From Selenomonadaceae bacterium (GTDB taxonomy: Bacteria > Bacillota > Negativicutes > Selenomonadales > Selenomonadaceae): DNA of 6,424 bases. The notes under the pieces were generated by a model. The model did no database searches, was not told where the DNA came from, and saw only the letters and a list, made by a program, of their open reading frames with translations. Made by a program: the position numbers and the translations under genes. The stretch lies in the NCBI GenBank assembly GCA_016280345.1, contig JAEEGN010000057.1, positions 1 through 6,424 of the forward strand. Direction: 5' to 3'. This document shows, piece by piece, positions 1 through 5,420 of this stretch. The stretch's first letter is position 1. The number at the start of each line of letters is the position of its first letter.

Positions 1-1
1 G

Positions 2-247
2 AGGGCGTCGCGGACACTAAAACCCAGCGGCGTCTTGGCTTCCAGTGCCAGGGCGAAGGGGCGGGCAGACACCGCCGGTGTCGTCCCGCGGTTTCTCGCA
101 AATCATGACGATGTCGCCTCGGCGCCGGCGGGACCTTTGCTGCCGCTTCAGCCGACGGATGAGGACATGGTGCAGTTTTATCCGCAGCGCCATGGGATTG
201 ACGGTTTTTTCATCGCTCGGCTGCGGAGAAAGGAAGGAGACCGTTGA
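2..247 (+). CDS. rsmB: C-terminal end of RsmB-like 16S rRNA (cytosine-C5) methyltransferase, 5' partial
   Basis: The frame is open from the left edge and gives 81 residues. It begins with a stretch like RTLKPSGVL, has VVPRFLANHDD in the middle and ends GIDGFFIARLRRKEGDR. This is the layout of the C-terminal methyltransferase domain of RsmB/Sun, which makes m5C967 in 16S rRNA: a 'LKpGGvL' strand, then 'VV..FL..H', then the very typical DGFFIA+L++ ending. Genomic position agrees, since rsmB directly precedes rlmN in many Firmicutes. Its TGA (245-247) overlaps the TTG start of rlmN in a TTGA junction, which suggests translational coupling. Oddity: the motif expected just after GVL, normally (V/L)YSTCT with the catalytic cysteine followed by an EEN acidic patch, is replaced by ASSARAK and ADTAG although the spacing is preserved. 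The start and SAM-binding part lie outside the window. The family call is fairly sure; catalytic competence is in doubt. Confidence 0.72.
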   Translation, partial: RASRTLKPSGVLASSARAKGRADTAGVVPRFLANHDDVASAPAGPLLPLQPTDEDMVQFYPQRHGIDGFFIARLRRKEGDR

Positions 248-1305
248 CGGAATTGTTTGGCCTCAATGTGACGGAAATCGGGGAAGTGTTGCGACCGTTT
301 CAAGTGCCAGATTATCGGGCGCGGCAGATTGCGGAATGGATATATCGCAAGGGGGCCACTGATTTTTCGGAAATGATGAACCTTCCCAAAGCGATGCGAC
401 ACAAACTCAGCATGGCTTTCACCATCAGCCGGCCGCGTCTGGCTAGCCAGTGGGTGTCTTCGGATGGAAGGACGACGAAGTACCTGTTGGCCTTCGCTGA
501 TGGTGAAGCGGTCGAGGCGGTTCGGATGCGCCAGTCTTACGGTAACAGCATTTGCGTTTCGACGCAGGCCGGTTGCGCGATGGGTTGTACGTTCTGTGCT
601 TCGACGTTGCATGGTGTTCGCCGGAACCTGACGGTCGGGGAAATGACGGGCGAAGTACTGTTCATCGAAGAACAGCTCCGGGCGTCGGGGGAAAAGATAG
701 ATACCATGGTACTCATGGGGTCCGGGGAACCGCTCATGAATTACGACCAGGTGCTGGCGTTTCTGAGACTCTTGCATGAACCCTACTGCTTGGATTTCGG
801 CTACCGCAACATTACCCTGTCAACCTCCGGCATCGTGTCGGGCATCGAACGTCTGCGGGAGGAAAAGATTCCTCTCACGCTTTCGATTTCCCTTCATGCC
901 CCCAACGACGAGATAAGGAGTCGGCTAATGCCGGTGAATCGCCGTTATCCCATCCGGGAAGTGGTGGCTGCGGGCCGGGACTATGCCAACGTAACGAAAC
1001 GCCGGGTAACATACGAATACATTCTGATCGACGGTGTCAACGATAGCGAGGAGCAAGCCCGGGAATTGGCGGCTCTTTTGCGGGGTCAGATGGCCAGCGT
1101 CAATCTCATTCCCATCAATCCAGTGGCGGAACGCCATTTGTTTCGGCCGGCGACGGAAGTAATCCAGCGGTTCGAGGCGGTACTGAAGCGGCATCACCTC
1201 GCTGTCACCATCCGTCGGGAGATGGGCAGCGACATACAGGCTGCCTGTGGGCAACTTCGCAATCAATACAAGGATCAGCACCGGAATTTTGACGAAACGC
1301 CTTGA
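244..1305 (+). CDS. rlmN: RlmN, dual-specificity 23S rRNA A2503 / tRNA A37 C2-methyltransferase (radical SAM)
   Basis: The 353-residue protein matches the usual RlmN length. It should add a methyl group to C2 of A2503 in 23S rRNA and of A37 in some tRNAs, in the cytoplasm, by radical SAM chemistry. Visible parts: an N-terminal accessory domain (about 1-95) with RARQIAEWIYRKG and the MNLPKAMR motif; the [4Fe-4S] motif CAMGCTFC with Cys111, Cys115 and Cys118; Cys104 seven residues before, matching the conserved second catalytic cysteine; the SAM-contact motif GSGEPLMNYD (159-168); STSGIV and SISLHAPND; and the C-terminal GSDIQAACGQL, where Cys335 is the expected methyl-carrying cysteine. All catalytic residues are present. 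GMGEP is the more common form; here it is GSGEP. The TTG start is chosen because AGGAAGGAGA (231-240) sits at good distance and the N-terminus ELFGLNVTEIGEVL aligns with family starts. It overlaps the upstream gene by 4 nt, and its last codons carry a promoter for the next operon. Confidence 0.96.
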   Translation: MTELFGLNVTEIGEVLRPFQVPDYRARQIAEWIYRKGATDFSEMMNLPKAMRHKLSMAFTISRPRLASQWVSSDGRTTKYLLAFADGEAVEAVRMRQSYGNSICVSTQAGCAMGCTFCASTLHGVRRNLTVGEMTGEVLFIEEQLRASGEKIDTMVLMGSGEPLMNYDQVLAFLRLLHEPYCLDFGYRNITLSTSGIVSGIERLREEKIPLTLSISLHAPNDEIRSRLMPVNRRYPIREVVAAGRDYANVTKRRVTYEYILIDGVNDSEEQARELAALLRGQMASVNLIPINPVAERHLFRPATEVIQRFEAVLKRHHLAVTIRREMGSDIQAACGQLRNQYKDQHRNFDETP

Positions 1306-1317
1306 GCGCCGTATAAT
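1289..1317 (+). promoter_or_regulatory. Sigma-70/SigA promoter for the FHA-phosphatase-kinase operon
   Basis: TTGACG (1289-1294) matches five of six bases of the -35 consensus, and TATAAT (1312-1317) is a perfect -10, with a 17-bp spacer. Transcription should start near 1324, leaving a leader of about 40 nt before the FHA gene. The -35 box lies within the last codons of rlmN and the -10 just past its stop. This is the best vegetative promoter I could find in the window. It suggests that the signalling genes can be expressed independently of rsmB-rlmN. Confidence 0.8.
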
Positions 1318-1363
1318 ATAGAGAATCTAGGAATTGCTATGGCGGGCGGAAAGGACGAGATAA

Positions 1364-2107
1364 ATGGGATTCGCACGTTGGGACGCGCTTTTGAAGAAGC
1401 GTTTTGCGGGGCTCTTTCACGGCAGGCTCAACGGTGTCTTGGAGCCTGCCGGCGTAGAGCAGGCCCTGGAACAGGAACTGCTCCGTCGCCGCCGGAAAGG
1501 ACGGCGCGGCGCTTATGTCCCCAACGCCTTTGAACTACGCATGGGAACAGAGGACCATCAGCGGTTGTCGTCCCGCCGTTTCCAGGAAGATCTCCATATC
1601 TTCCTGGAAAAGATGCTGATCCTTTCCGATTGTTTCATGGACGGGAAACTATCGATTCGTCTGATTGAAGCACCGGAAACGGCGCCGGGGCGCTGTGACG
1701 TTTCCTCCCGCTTCGTGGATGACAAAGATGAAACGCCTGTGGACGAGACCTCCAGCGGGACGCTGGTACTGGAGCGATCATCGTTCGCGGTGCCGCTCAA
1801 TCTCCCGCCCAACCGGATCCTGGCATCGCTGACCATTACGGAAGGGCCAGATCAGGAGACGGTGCTGGAGTTCGGCGAGAAGAAGATTTATATCGGCCGG
1901 CGTCGGGAAAATGAACTGGTTCTGACGGACGCCAACGCTTCCCGGCTTCATGCTTACATTGATTATGAGCGTCACCGGCATGTGCTATACGATGCCGGCA
2001 GCTTGAATGGTACATTTTTGAACGGAGTACGCGTGGAAGAAGCGGTGCTGCAGGATGGCGATGAGATCCGCACCGGAAGTACCCTGCTTCGATACGAGGT
2101 GCTGTGA
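1364..2107 (+). CDS. FhaA-type protein: DUF3662 N-terminal domain plus C-terminal FHA phosphothreonine-binding domain
   Basis: The 247-residue protein has two parts. Residues 1-100 resemble the FhaA N-terminal domain (DUF3662): a basic helix with LLKKRFAGLFHGRL, an EQALEQELLRRRR helix and the YVPNAFELRM strand. Residues about 155-247 form an FHA domain: IGRRRENELVL (177-187), NASRLHA (191-197, with Ser193, Arg194 and His196) and DAGSLNGTFLNG (210-221, with Asn215, Gly216, Thr217), the residues that hold phosphothreonine. Between them, 118-142 is acidic and rich in Thr/Ser (DKDETPVDETSSGTLVLERS), a plausible phosphorylation site. There is no signal peptide or membrane helix, so it is cytoplasmic. 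It presumably docks on the phosphorylated kinase or its substrates, as mycobacterial FhaA does with PknB pathway proteins. The start is ATG 1364, preceded by GGAAAGGACGAG; an ATG at 1339 is in another frame and gives no recognisable protein. It is first in the operon, 40 nt before the phosphatase. The exact cellular role is unknown. Confidence 0.88.
   Translation: MGFARWDALLKKRFAGLFHGRLNGVLEPAGVEQALEQELLRRRRKGRRGAYVPNAFELRMGTEDHQRLSSRRFQEDLHIFLEKMLILSDCFMDGKLSIRLIEAPETAPGRCDVSSRFVDDKDETPVDETSSGTLVLERSSFAVPLNLPPNRILASLTITEGPDQETVLEFGEKKIYIGRRRENELVLTDANASRLHAYIDYERHRHVLYDAGSLNGTFLNGVRVEEAVLQDGDEIRTGSTLLRYEVL
1579..1610 (+). repeat. Perfect 13-bp inverted repeat (hairpin) inside the FHA gene
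   Basis: TTTCCAGGAAGAT (1579-1591) and ATCTTCCTGGAAA (1598-1610) are perfectly complementary across a 6-nt loop, CTCCAT. The stem encodes FQEDLHIFLE of the DUF3662 domain. No U-tract follows (agatgctg), so it is not a standard terminator. Its arms resemble those of the hairpin at 5930-5958. It may influence mRNA stability or translation, may bind a protein as a DNA dyad, or may be chance. Confidence 0.7.
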
Positions 2108-2147
2108 TGACAGGTAAGGCCGGCCGGGGTACGGGAGGTGAAGGCCT

Positions 2148-2855
2148 TTGACGAGAGTATATACCGCAACGGACATCGGCCATCGTCGCCGGAAAAACGA
2201 GGATATCCTGGCTTGCATCGAACCGGAGACGTATCTGGTAGCCGATGGGATGGGCGGCCACGCGGCGGGCGAGGTTGCGAGCCGGATGATGGCCGAGACA
2301 GCGTCCGCGGTGATTGGGGCGCAGGAGGACGTCAGCGAAAGGATACTCGAGAAGGCCATCCTGAAGGCGAATGACGACATCCGCCGCTTGGCGGATGAAA
2401 AACCGGAATACGAGGGGATGGGTACTACCGCGACGTTGTTTCACCGGGAAGGTACGGTCGGCTTTTGGGCTCACGTGGGCGACAGTCGCCTGTATCTCTG
2501 GCGGGAAGGGACAATGCGTCAGATTACGCACGACCATTCGCTGGTATCGGAGCTTGTCTCCAAAGGGACAATCACGCCGGAGGAGGCGCGTCAGCATCCT
2601 CAGAGGAATGTGATAACCCGGGCTGTGGGCGTGGAACGGGAACTGCTCGTCGATACTGGCTCTTTCTCGATTCAGGCGGGCGATATCCTGCTCCTGTGCA
2701 CCGACGGGCTCACAACCGTTGTTTCGGACGAGATAATCGGTGAAATCCTGTCGGGGAATCCTCTGGAGGATAAGGCCAAAACGCTGGTCAGCCGGGCTCT
2801 CGACGCCGGAAGCCGTGATAATATCACCGCCGTCGTCATACTGTACGACACTTGA
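2148..2855 (+). CDS. prpC: PP2C-family serine/threonine protein phosphatase (PrpC/Stp type)
   Basis: The 235-residue protein has the size of bacterial Stp/PrpC (about 235-255). It should remove phosphate from Ser/Thr in proteins phosphorylated by the adjacent kinase, using two or three Mn/Mg ions in the cytoplasm. Motifs in order: TDIGHRRRKNED (8-19), VADGMGGHAAGE (31-42, with metal ligand Asp33), MGTTAT (91-96), HVGDSRLYL (109-117), THDHSL (127-132), ITRAVG (156-161), LLLCTDGLT (181-189, Asp186) and GSRDNITAVV (221-230, Asp224). All metal-binding aspartates are present, so it should be active. The start is TTG 2148, preceded by GGGAGGTG (2133-2140) with 7 nt spacing, and MTRVYTATDIG fits family N-termini. 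It lies 40 nt after the FHA gene and 88 nt before the kinase, as in the usual prpC-prkC pair. The phosphatase being separate and intact matters because the kinase is interrupted. Confidence 0.96.
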   Translation: MTRVYTATDIGHRRRKNEDILACIEPETYLVADGMGGHAAGEVASRMMAETASAVIGAQEDVSERILEKAILKANDDIRRLADEKPEYEGMGTTATLFHREGTVGFWAHVGDSRLYLWREGTMRQITHDHSLVSELVSKGTITPEEARQHPQRNVITRAVGVERELLVDTGSFSIQAGDILLLCTDGLTTVVSDEIIGEILSGNPLEDKAKTLVSRALDAGSRDNITAVVILYDT

Positions 2856-2885
2856 TACTACATTCAGATCTGTTCGCGGGGGGTT

Positions 2886-2907
2886 GGCAGCCGCGCCGGC
2901 TTTTGCC
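2886..2907 (+). other. Short GC hairpin with a T-run in the phosphatase-kinase gap
   Basis: The 88-nt gap between the phosphatase and the kinase holds AGCCG (2889-2893), a 3-nt loop CGC, and CGGCT (2897-2901), followed by TTT. A further GGC/GCC pairing (2886-2888 with 2905-2907) can extend it around a T bulge. The stem is only 5 bp and the T-run short, so it is at best a weak attenuator or a pause site. I found no well-spaced -35/-10 pair in the gap; TTGGCA (2884-2889) has no -10 at 16-18 bp. Confidence 0.25.
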
Positions 2908-2929
2908 TGCATTATACGCTTATTCAATC

Positions 2930-2936
2930 GAGGAGG
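2930..2936 (+). promoter_or_regulatory. Strong Shine-Dalgarno of the kinase gene, fixing its start at 2944
   Basis: GAGGAGG ends 7 nt before ATG 2944. This decides the kinase start: the open frame runs upstream to 2740 inside the phosphatase gene, but the 68 extra residues resemble no kinase, while MERGLLGNRYEILEPVG matches the canonical start of PrkC-type kinases. Confidence 0.85.
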
Positions 2937-2943
2937 AACCATC

Positions 2944-3888
2944 ATGGAACGCGGCCTGTTGGGAAATCGCTATGAGATCCTGGAGCCGGTAGGCAGCGGC
3001 GGAATGGCGGATGTCTATAAAGCACACGATCCCAAACTGGATCGAATCGTTGCCATCAAGATTCTGCATCACAAGCTGGCTACGGATGCGGAATTCCTGA
3101 AGAAATTCCAGCAGGAGGCCCGGGGCGCGGGTCGCCTTACCCATCCGTCCATTGTCGGTATTTATGACGTGGGCAACGACGGCGGCCGGCATTATATCAT
3201 CATGGAATACGTCGCTGGTGAAACACTGAAGGACCTCATTCGCCGGGAGGGAAAGCTTCCCGTCATGGAGGCGCTCCGTATCGCTCGGGAAATTGCCGGG
3301 GCTCTGGCACACGCTCATGCCAATAATCTTGTTCACTGCGATATAAAGCCGCATAATATATTAGTGACGTCCGAGGGTTGGGTGAAAGTTGCGGATTTCG
3401 GCATCGCCCGGGCCATCAGCTCCTCCACCATGACATACAACGGCAATGTGGTGGGATCCGTGCACTATTTTTCCCCGGAGCAGGCTAAGGGTACGAAGAT
3501 CACGCCGAAGTCCGACGTGTATTCCCTGGGCGTCGTCCTCTATGAAATGTTGACCGGACGGATTCCCTTCAACGGCGAGACGACTGTCAGCGTAGCGCTT
3601 AAGCATTTGCAGGAGGAGCCGGTTGCACCCCGGCAAATCGACGATACCATTCCGCCTATCGTCGAAGCCATAGTCCTCAAAGCCATGTCGAAAAATCCTG
3701 AGGACCGGCCGGACAGTGTCAGCCTGATGGAGGATATCGCTCAGGCCGAGCGCTTCCTGGGCGGGGGAACCGCGTCCCTGGAGGCGATACCCGACCCGGC
3801 GGCGACACAGGTTATGGCGCCGGTCGTTGTTCCGAATGAGCCGGAAACGAAAGCGCCCCCCGGGAAATCTTCTTCCTCGGTGAAATGA
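2944..3888 (+). CDS. prkC: PrkC/PknB-type Ser/Thr protein kinase, catalytic part, ending at an in-frame TGA before its membrane helix
   Basis: This 314-residue product holds a complete Hanks-type kinase domain (about 9-272). Visible: the glycine-rich loop VGSGGMADVY (16-25), the ATP lysine in VAIKIL (Lys39), Glu58 in QEAR, the catalytic loop HCDIKPHN (131-138, Asp133, Lys135, Asn138), DFG (151-153), an activation loop with Thr162 and Thr164, VGSVHYFSPEQ (170-180), and SDVYSLGVVLYEMLTGRIPF. All catalytic residues are present, so it should phosphorylate Ser/Thr. HCD in place of HRD makes it a non-RD kinase. A Pro/Ser-rich linker (about 273-314) follows and ends SSSSVK, then TGA. Three bases later, in the same frame, begins a transmembrane segment and three PASTA repeats, which in this family belong to the same polypeptide (589 residues plus the stop position here). 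As written, the kinase would be soluble and untethered. This may be a nonsense mutation, a real split or a sequence error. TGA is the common stop in this window. Confidence 0.93.
   Translation: MERGLLGNRYEILEPVGSGGMADVYKAHDPKLDRIVAIKILHHKLATDAEFLKKFQQEARGAGRLTHPSIVGIYDVGNDGGRHYIIMEYVAGETLKDLIRREGKLPVMEALRIAREIAGALAHAHANNLVHCDIKPHNILVTSEGWVKVADFGIARAISSSTMTYNGNVVGSVHYFSPEQAKGTKITPKSDVYSLGVVLYEMLTGRIPFNGETTVSVALKHLQEEPVAPRQIDDTIPPIVEAIVLKAMSKNPEDRPDSVSLMEDIAQAERFLGGGTASLEAIPDPAATQVMAPVVVPNEPETKAPPGKSSSSVK
3886..3888 (+). other. Single in-frame TGA separating kinase from its TM-PASTA half
   Basis: The reading frame around this codon is GTG AAA TGA AAG GTG TTA TTC. Kinase and PASTA halves are in the same frame (2944-4713, 590 codons) with only this stop between them. 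Restoring one sense codon would give SVK-X-KVLF followed by the membrane helix, a normal PrkC juxtamembrane region. A single C-to-T change from CGA (Arg) would explain it, which is inference. A possible restart codon, GTG 3892, lies three bases after the stop. Confidence 0.85.
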
Positions 3889-3891
3889 AAG

Positions 3892-4713
3892 GTGTTATTC
3901 GTTGGGGGTCTTCTCGTCCTGTTCCTGGGCTTCGCGTTGGGAGCGTTCCTGTCTTTCGGGAAGTTCTGGAGCACATCGGAAATCGATGTGCCTGACGTGA
4001 CCGGGCGTCAGATGGCGTTGGCCAAGCAACTCCTGGAAACGCAGAATCTTCGTGTCAAGGTCATAGAGACCTTTGACAGCAAGGTTGCTGCCGGACAGGT
4101 GGCGTCGCAGTCTCCCGCTGCGGGGTCGCGGGTTAAGGAGCAGCGGGTTGTCACAATCTATGTCAGTCGTGGCGGTGAGGAACTAACGCTACCGGATCTC
4201 AAAGGGCTGTCGCGGCGCGCGGCAGAGGAAAAGTTGCAAAAACTGGGGCTTTCAGTGGGCAGCGTTTACGAAAAGGAATCCGACTCGGATTTTGGGACAA
4301 TCCTGGGACAGGAGCCGGCACCCGGCGTGAAAATTGCCAAGGGAAAGAGCGTTGATCTTACGATCAGCAGAGGAAAGCAAGTTCGTATGGTCAGAGTCCC
4401 GGATCTCACCGGCGGGACAGTTGAGACAGCGCGGACGAGCCTGTCATCCCTGAAACTCAAGGTCGGCGCCGTAACGAAAGAGACCAGCAAACAAGCGAAA
4501 GGAACGATTATCAGCCAGGTCCCGGCGGGTGGGAGCACAGCGGAGGAAGGCTCGGAAATCGATTTCGTCGTGGCGGAGCCGGCGCACACTACAGACTCCG
4601 GTGGAAAGCCCGGCGGACAGGATAGCCGCCCTGGTACCAGTCCTGCTCCCGGCCCCAGTCCGGGCGGCAAGACGCCGAACCGGGGCAACGAGACCGGAAA
4701 GGGCGGCCAATGA
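3892..4713 (+). CDS. prkC: Membrane-anchored triple-PASTA protein: sensor half of the split PrkC kinase
   Basis: If translated from GTG 3892 this gives 273 residues: a hydrophobic helix (about 2-22, LFVGGLLVLFLGFALGAFL) next to the start, then three PASTA repeats at about 31-94 (IDVPDVTGRQMALAKQLLE), 96-161 (LTLPDLKGLSRRAAEEKLQ) and 166-228 (VRVPDLTGGTVETARTSL). It ends in a Gly/Pro/Ser-rich tail (229-273) that looks disordered. PASTA repeats bind muropeptides or lipid II outside the membrane and normally regulate the attached kinase. The frame is the same as that of the kinase, separated by one TGA. There is no well-spaced Shine-Dalgarno: AAAGG directly abuts the GTG, so independent translation would depend on re-initiation after the stop or on read-through. 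The next in-frame TTG (in ALG) would lose most of the membrane helix. The frame shows no other damage, so the interruption is recent, tolerated or artefactual. Domain identity is certain; whether it is a separate protein is not. Confidence 0.85.
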   Translation: MLFVGGLLVLFLGFALGAFLSFGKFWSTSEIDVPDVTGRQMALAKQLLETQNLRVKVIETFDSKVAAGQVASQSPAAGSRVKEQRVVTIYVSRGGEELTLPDLKGLSRRAAEEKLQKLGLSVGSVYEKESDSDFGTILGQEPAPGVKIAKGKSVDLTISRGKQVRMVRVPDLTGGTVETARTSLSSLKLKVGAVTKETSKQAKGTIISQVPAGGSTAEEGSEIDFVVAEPAHTTDSGGKPGGQDSRPGTSPAPGPSPGGKTPNRGNETGKGGQ

Positions 4714-4769
4714 TGAAGGGGCGTTTCAGTGCGATGAAATCAACGGAAAGTGGGATGTATGATGATTAA
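4710..4769 (+). CDS. Small ORF of 19 codons, possible 5' remnant of rsgA or leader peptide
   Basis: ATG 4710 overlaps the TGA of the PASTA gene in an ATGA junction. It has a good Shine-Dalgarno (GGAAAGGG, 4696-4703, 6 nt spacing), yet the frame closes at TAA 4767-4769 after MMKGRFSAMKSTESGMYDD. In many Firmicutes rsgA, a ribosome-assembly GTPase, starts at this spot between prkC and rpe, and RsgA proteins often begin with a short M-x-G-[RK]-[IV] strand, which MKGRF resembles. It overlaps the rpe start. A deletion remnant is one reading; a translation-coupling leader or chance are others. No function is claimed. Confidence 0.25.
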   Translation: MMKGRFSAMKSTESGMYDD

Positions 4770-5406
4770 GATTGCGCCGTCAATCCTGTCGGCGGATTAT
4801 TCCCGGTTGCGGGAGGAGATTGCCCGTGTCGAGGAGGCGGGGGCTGACTATATCCATATCGATGTGATGGACGGGCGGTTTGTCCCCAACATTACTTTGG
4901 GTTCGCCGGTGGTCAAATGCTTGCGCCCTCACAGCAAAGCGGTATTCGATGTCCATCTGATGGTCGAGCACCCGGAAGATCAGATCGTTCCCTTTGTCGA
5001 GGCGGGCGCCGATATCATCACCTTCCATCTGGAAGCGTCGCTCCATTCCCACCGCCTCTTGCAGGAAATCAAGACACAGGGTTGCCGGGCAGGCGTTTCT
5101 CTAAATCCAGGAACGCCGGTGATGATGGTCGAGCCGCTTCTGGCCGATTTGGACATGGTGCTTGTCATGACCGTGAACCCCGGCTTTGGGGGGCAGAAAT
5201 TTATTCCCTCGTCGCTGGAGAAGATTCGCCAGCTGCGTCGGATGATAACTGTCGCGGGCTGCGATATTGATATTGAAGTGGACGGTGGCATCAACCCGGA
5301 AACGGCCCGGTCGGTTATTGACGCAGGCGCTAATGTGCTCGTTGCCGGGTCGGCAGTATACGGTGCCAGTGATATCGCTGCCGCCATCCGGGCCATTCGG
5401 GGATAG
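4759..5406 (+). CDS. rpe: Ribulose-phosphate 3-epimerase
   Basis: The 215-residue protein interconverts D-ribulose 5-phosphate and D-xylulose 5-phosphate in the pentose phosphate pathway, in the cytoplasm, with a divalent metal in a TIM barrel. Motifs (counting from ATG 4759): IAPSILSADYSRL (5-17), YIHIDVMDGRFVPNITLG (31-48, metal ligand His33 and catalytic Asp35), FDVHLMVEHPE (63-73, His66), GVSLNPGTP (112-120), MTVNPGFGGQKF (137-148) and EVDGGINPETA (173-183, catalytic Asp175). All active-site residues are present and the length is normal (210-225). GTG 4750 is in frame but lies inside the probable Shine-Dalgarno GGAAAG (4745-4750), so ATG 4759 or the adjacent ATG 4762 is preferred. It lies 45 nt after the PASTA gene and 14 nt before queC. 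In most Firmicutes rsgA stands immediately before rpe; it is missing here. Confidence 0.97.
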   Translation: MMIKIAPSILSADYSRLREEIARVEEAGADYIHIDVMDGRFVPNITLGSPVVKCLRPHSKAVFDVHLMVEHPEDQIVPFVEAGADIITFHLEASLHSHRLLQEIKTQGCRAGVSLNPGTPVMMVEPLLADLDMVLVMTVNPGFGGQKFIPSSLEKIRQLRRMITVAGCDIDIEVDGGINPETARSVIDAGANVLVAGSAVYGASDIAAAIRAIRG

Positions 5407-5420
5407 GGGAGGAGAACGGC

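Noticed and set aside
658..675. Imperfect palindrome CTGTTC-N6-GAACAG in rlmN as an operator
   Set aside because: It is inside coding sequence, far from any promoter, and 6-bp arms are expected by chance.
178..777. Minus-strand open frame of 199 codons across rlmN
   Set aside because: It is the shadow of rlmN, whose catalytic motifs are all in the plus frame.
2884..2918. A second promoter before the kinase (TTGGCA ... TATACG)
   Set aside because: The spacing is about 23 bp and the other possible -10 is poor, so no sound promoter is supported.
2740..2943. Upstream extension of the kinase by 68 residues
   Set aside because: The extension overlaps the phosphatase coding region, has no family resemblance, and a strong Shine-Dalgarno precedes ATG 2944.
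1836..2945. Minus-strand open frame of 369 codons
   Set aside because: It lies opposite well-recognised FHA and PP2C genes, has no recognisable motifs, and long antisense frames are common in GC-rich coding DNA.
3886..3935. TGA in the kinase gene as a selenocysteine codon
   Set aside because: I see no convincing SECIS-like hairpin in the 40-50 nt after the TGA, and a selenocysteine in a juxtamembrane linker has no precedent I know of.
3883..3990. ATG at 3885 overlapping the kinase TGA (ATGA) as the start of a new gene
   Set aside because: That frame reads MKGVIRWGSSRPVPGLRVG and resembles nothing, while the membrane helix and PASTA repeats are in the kinase's own frame.
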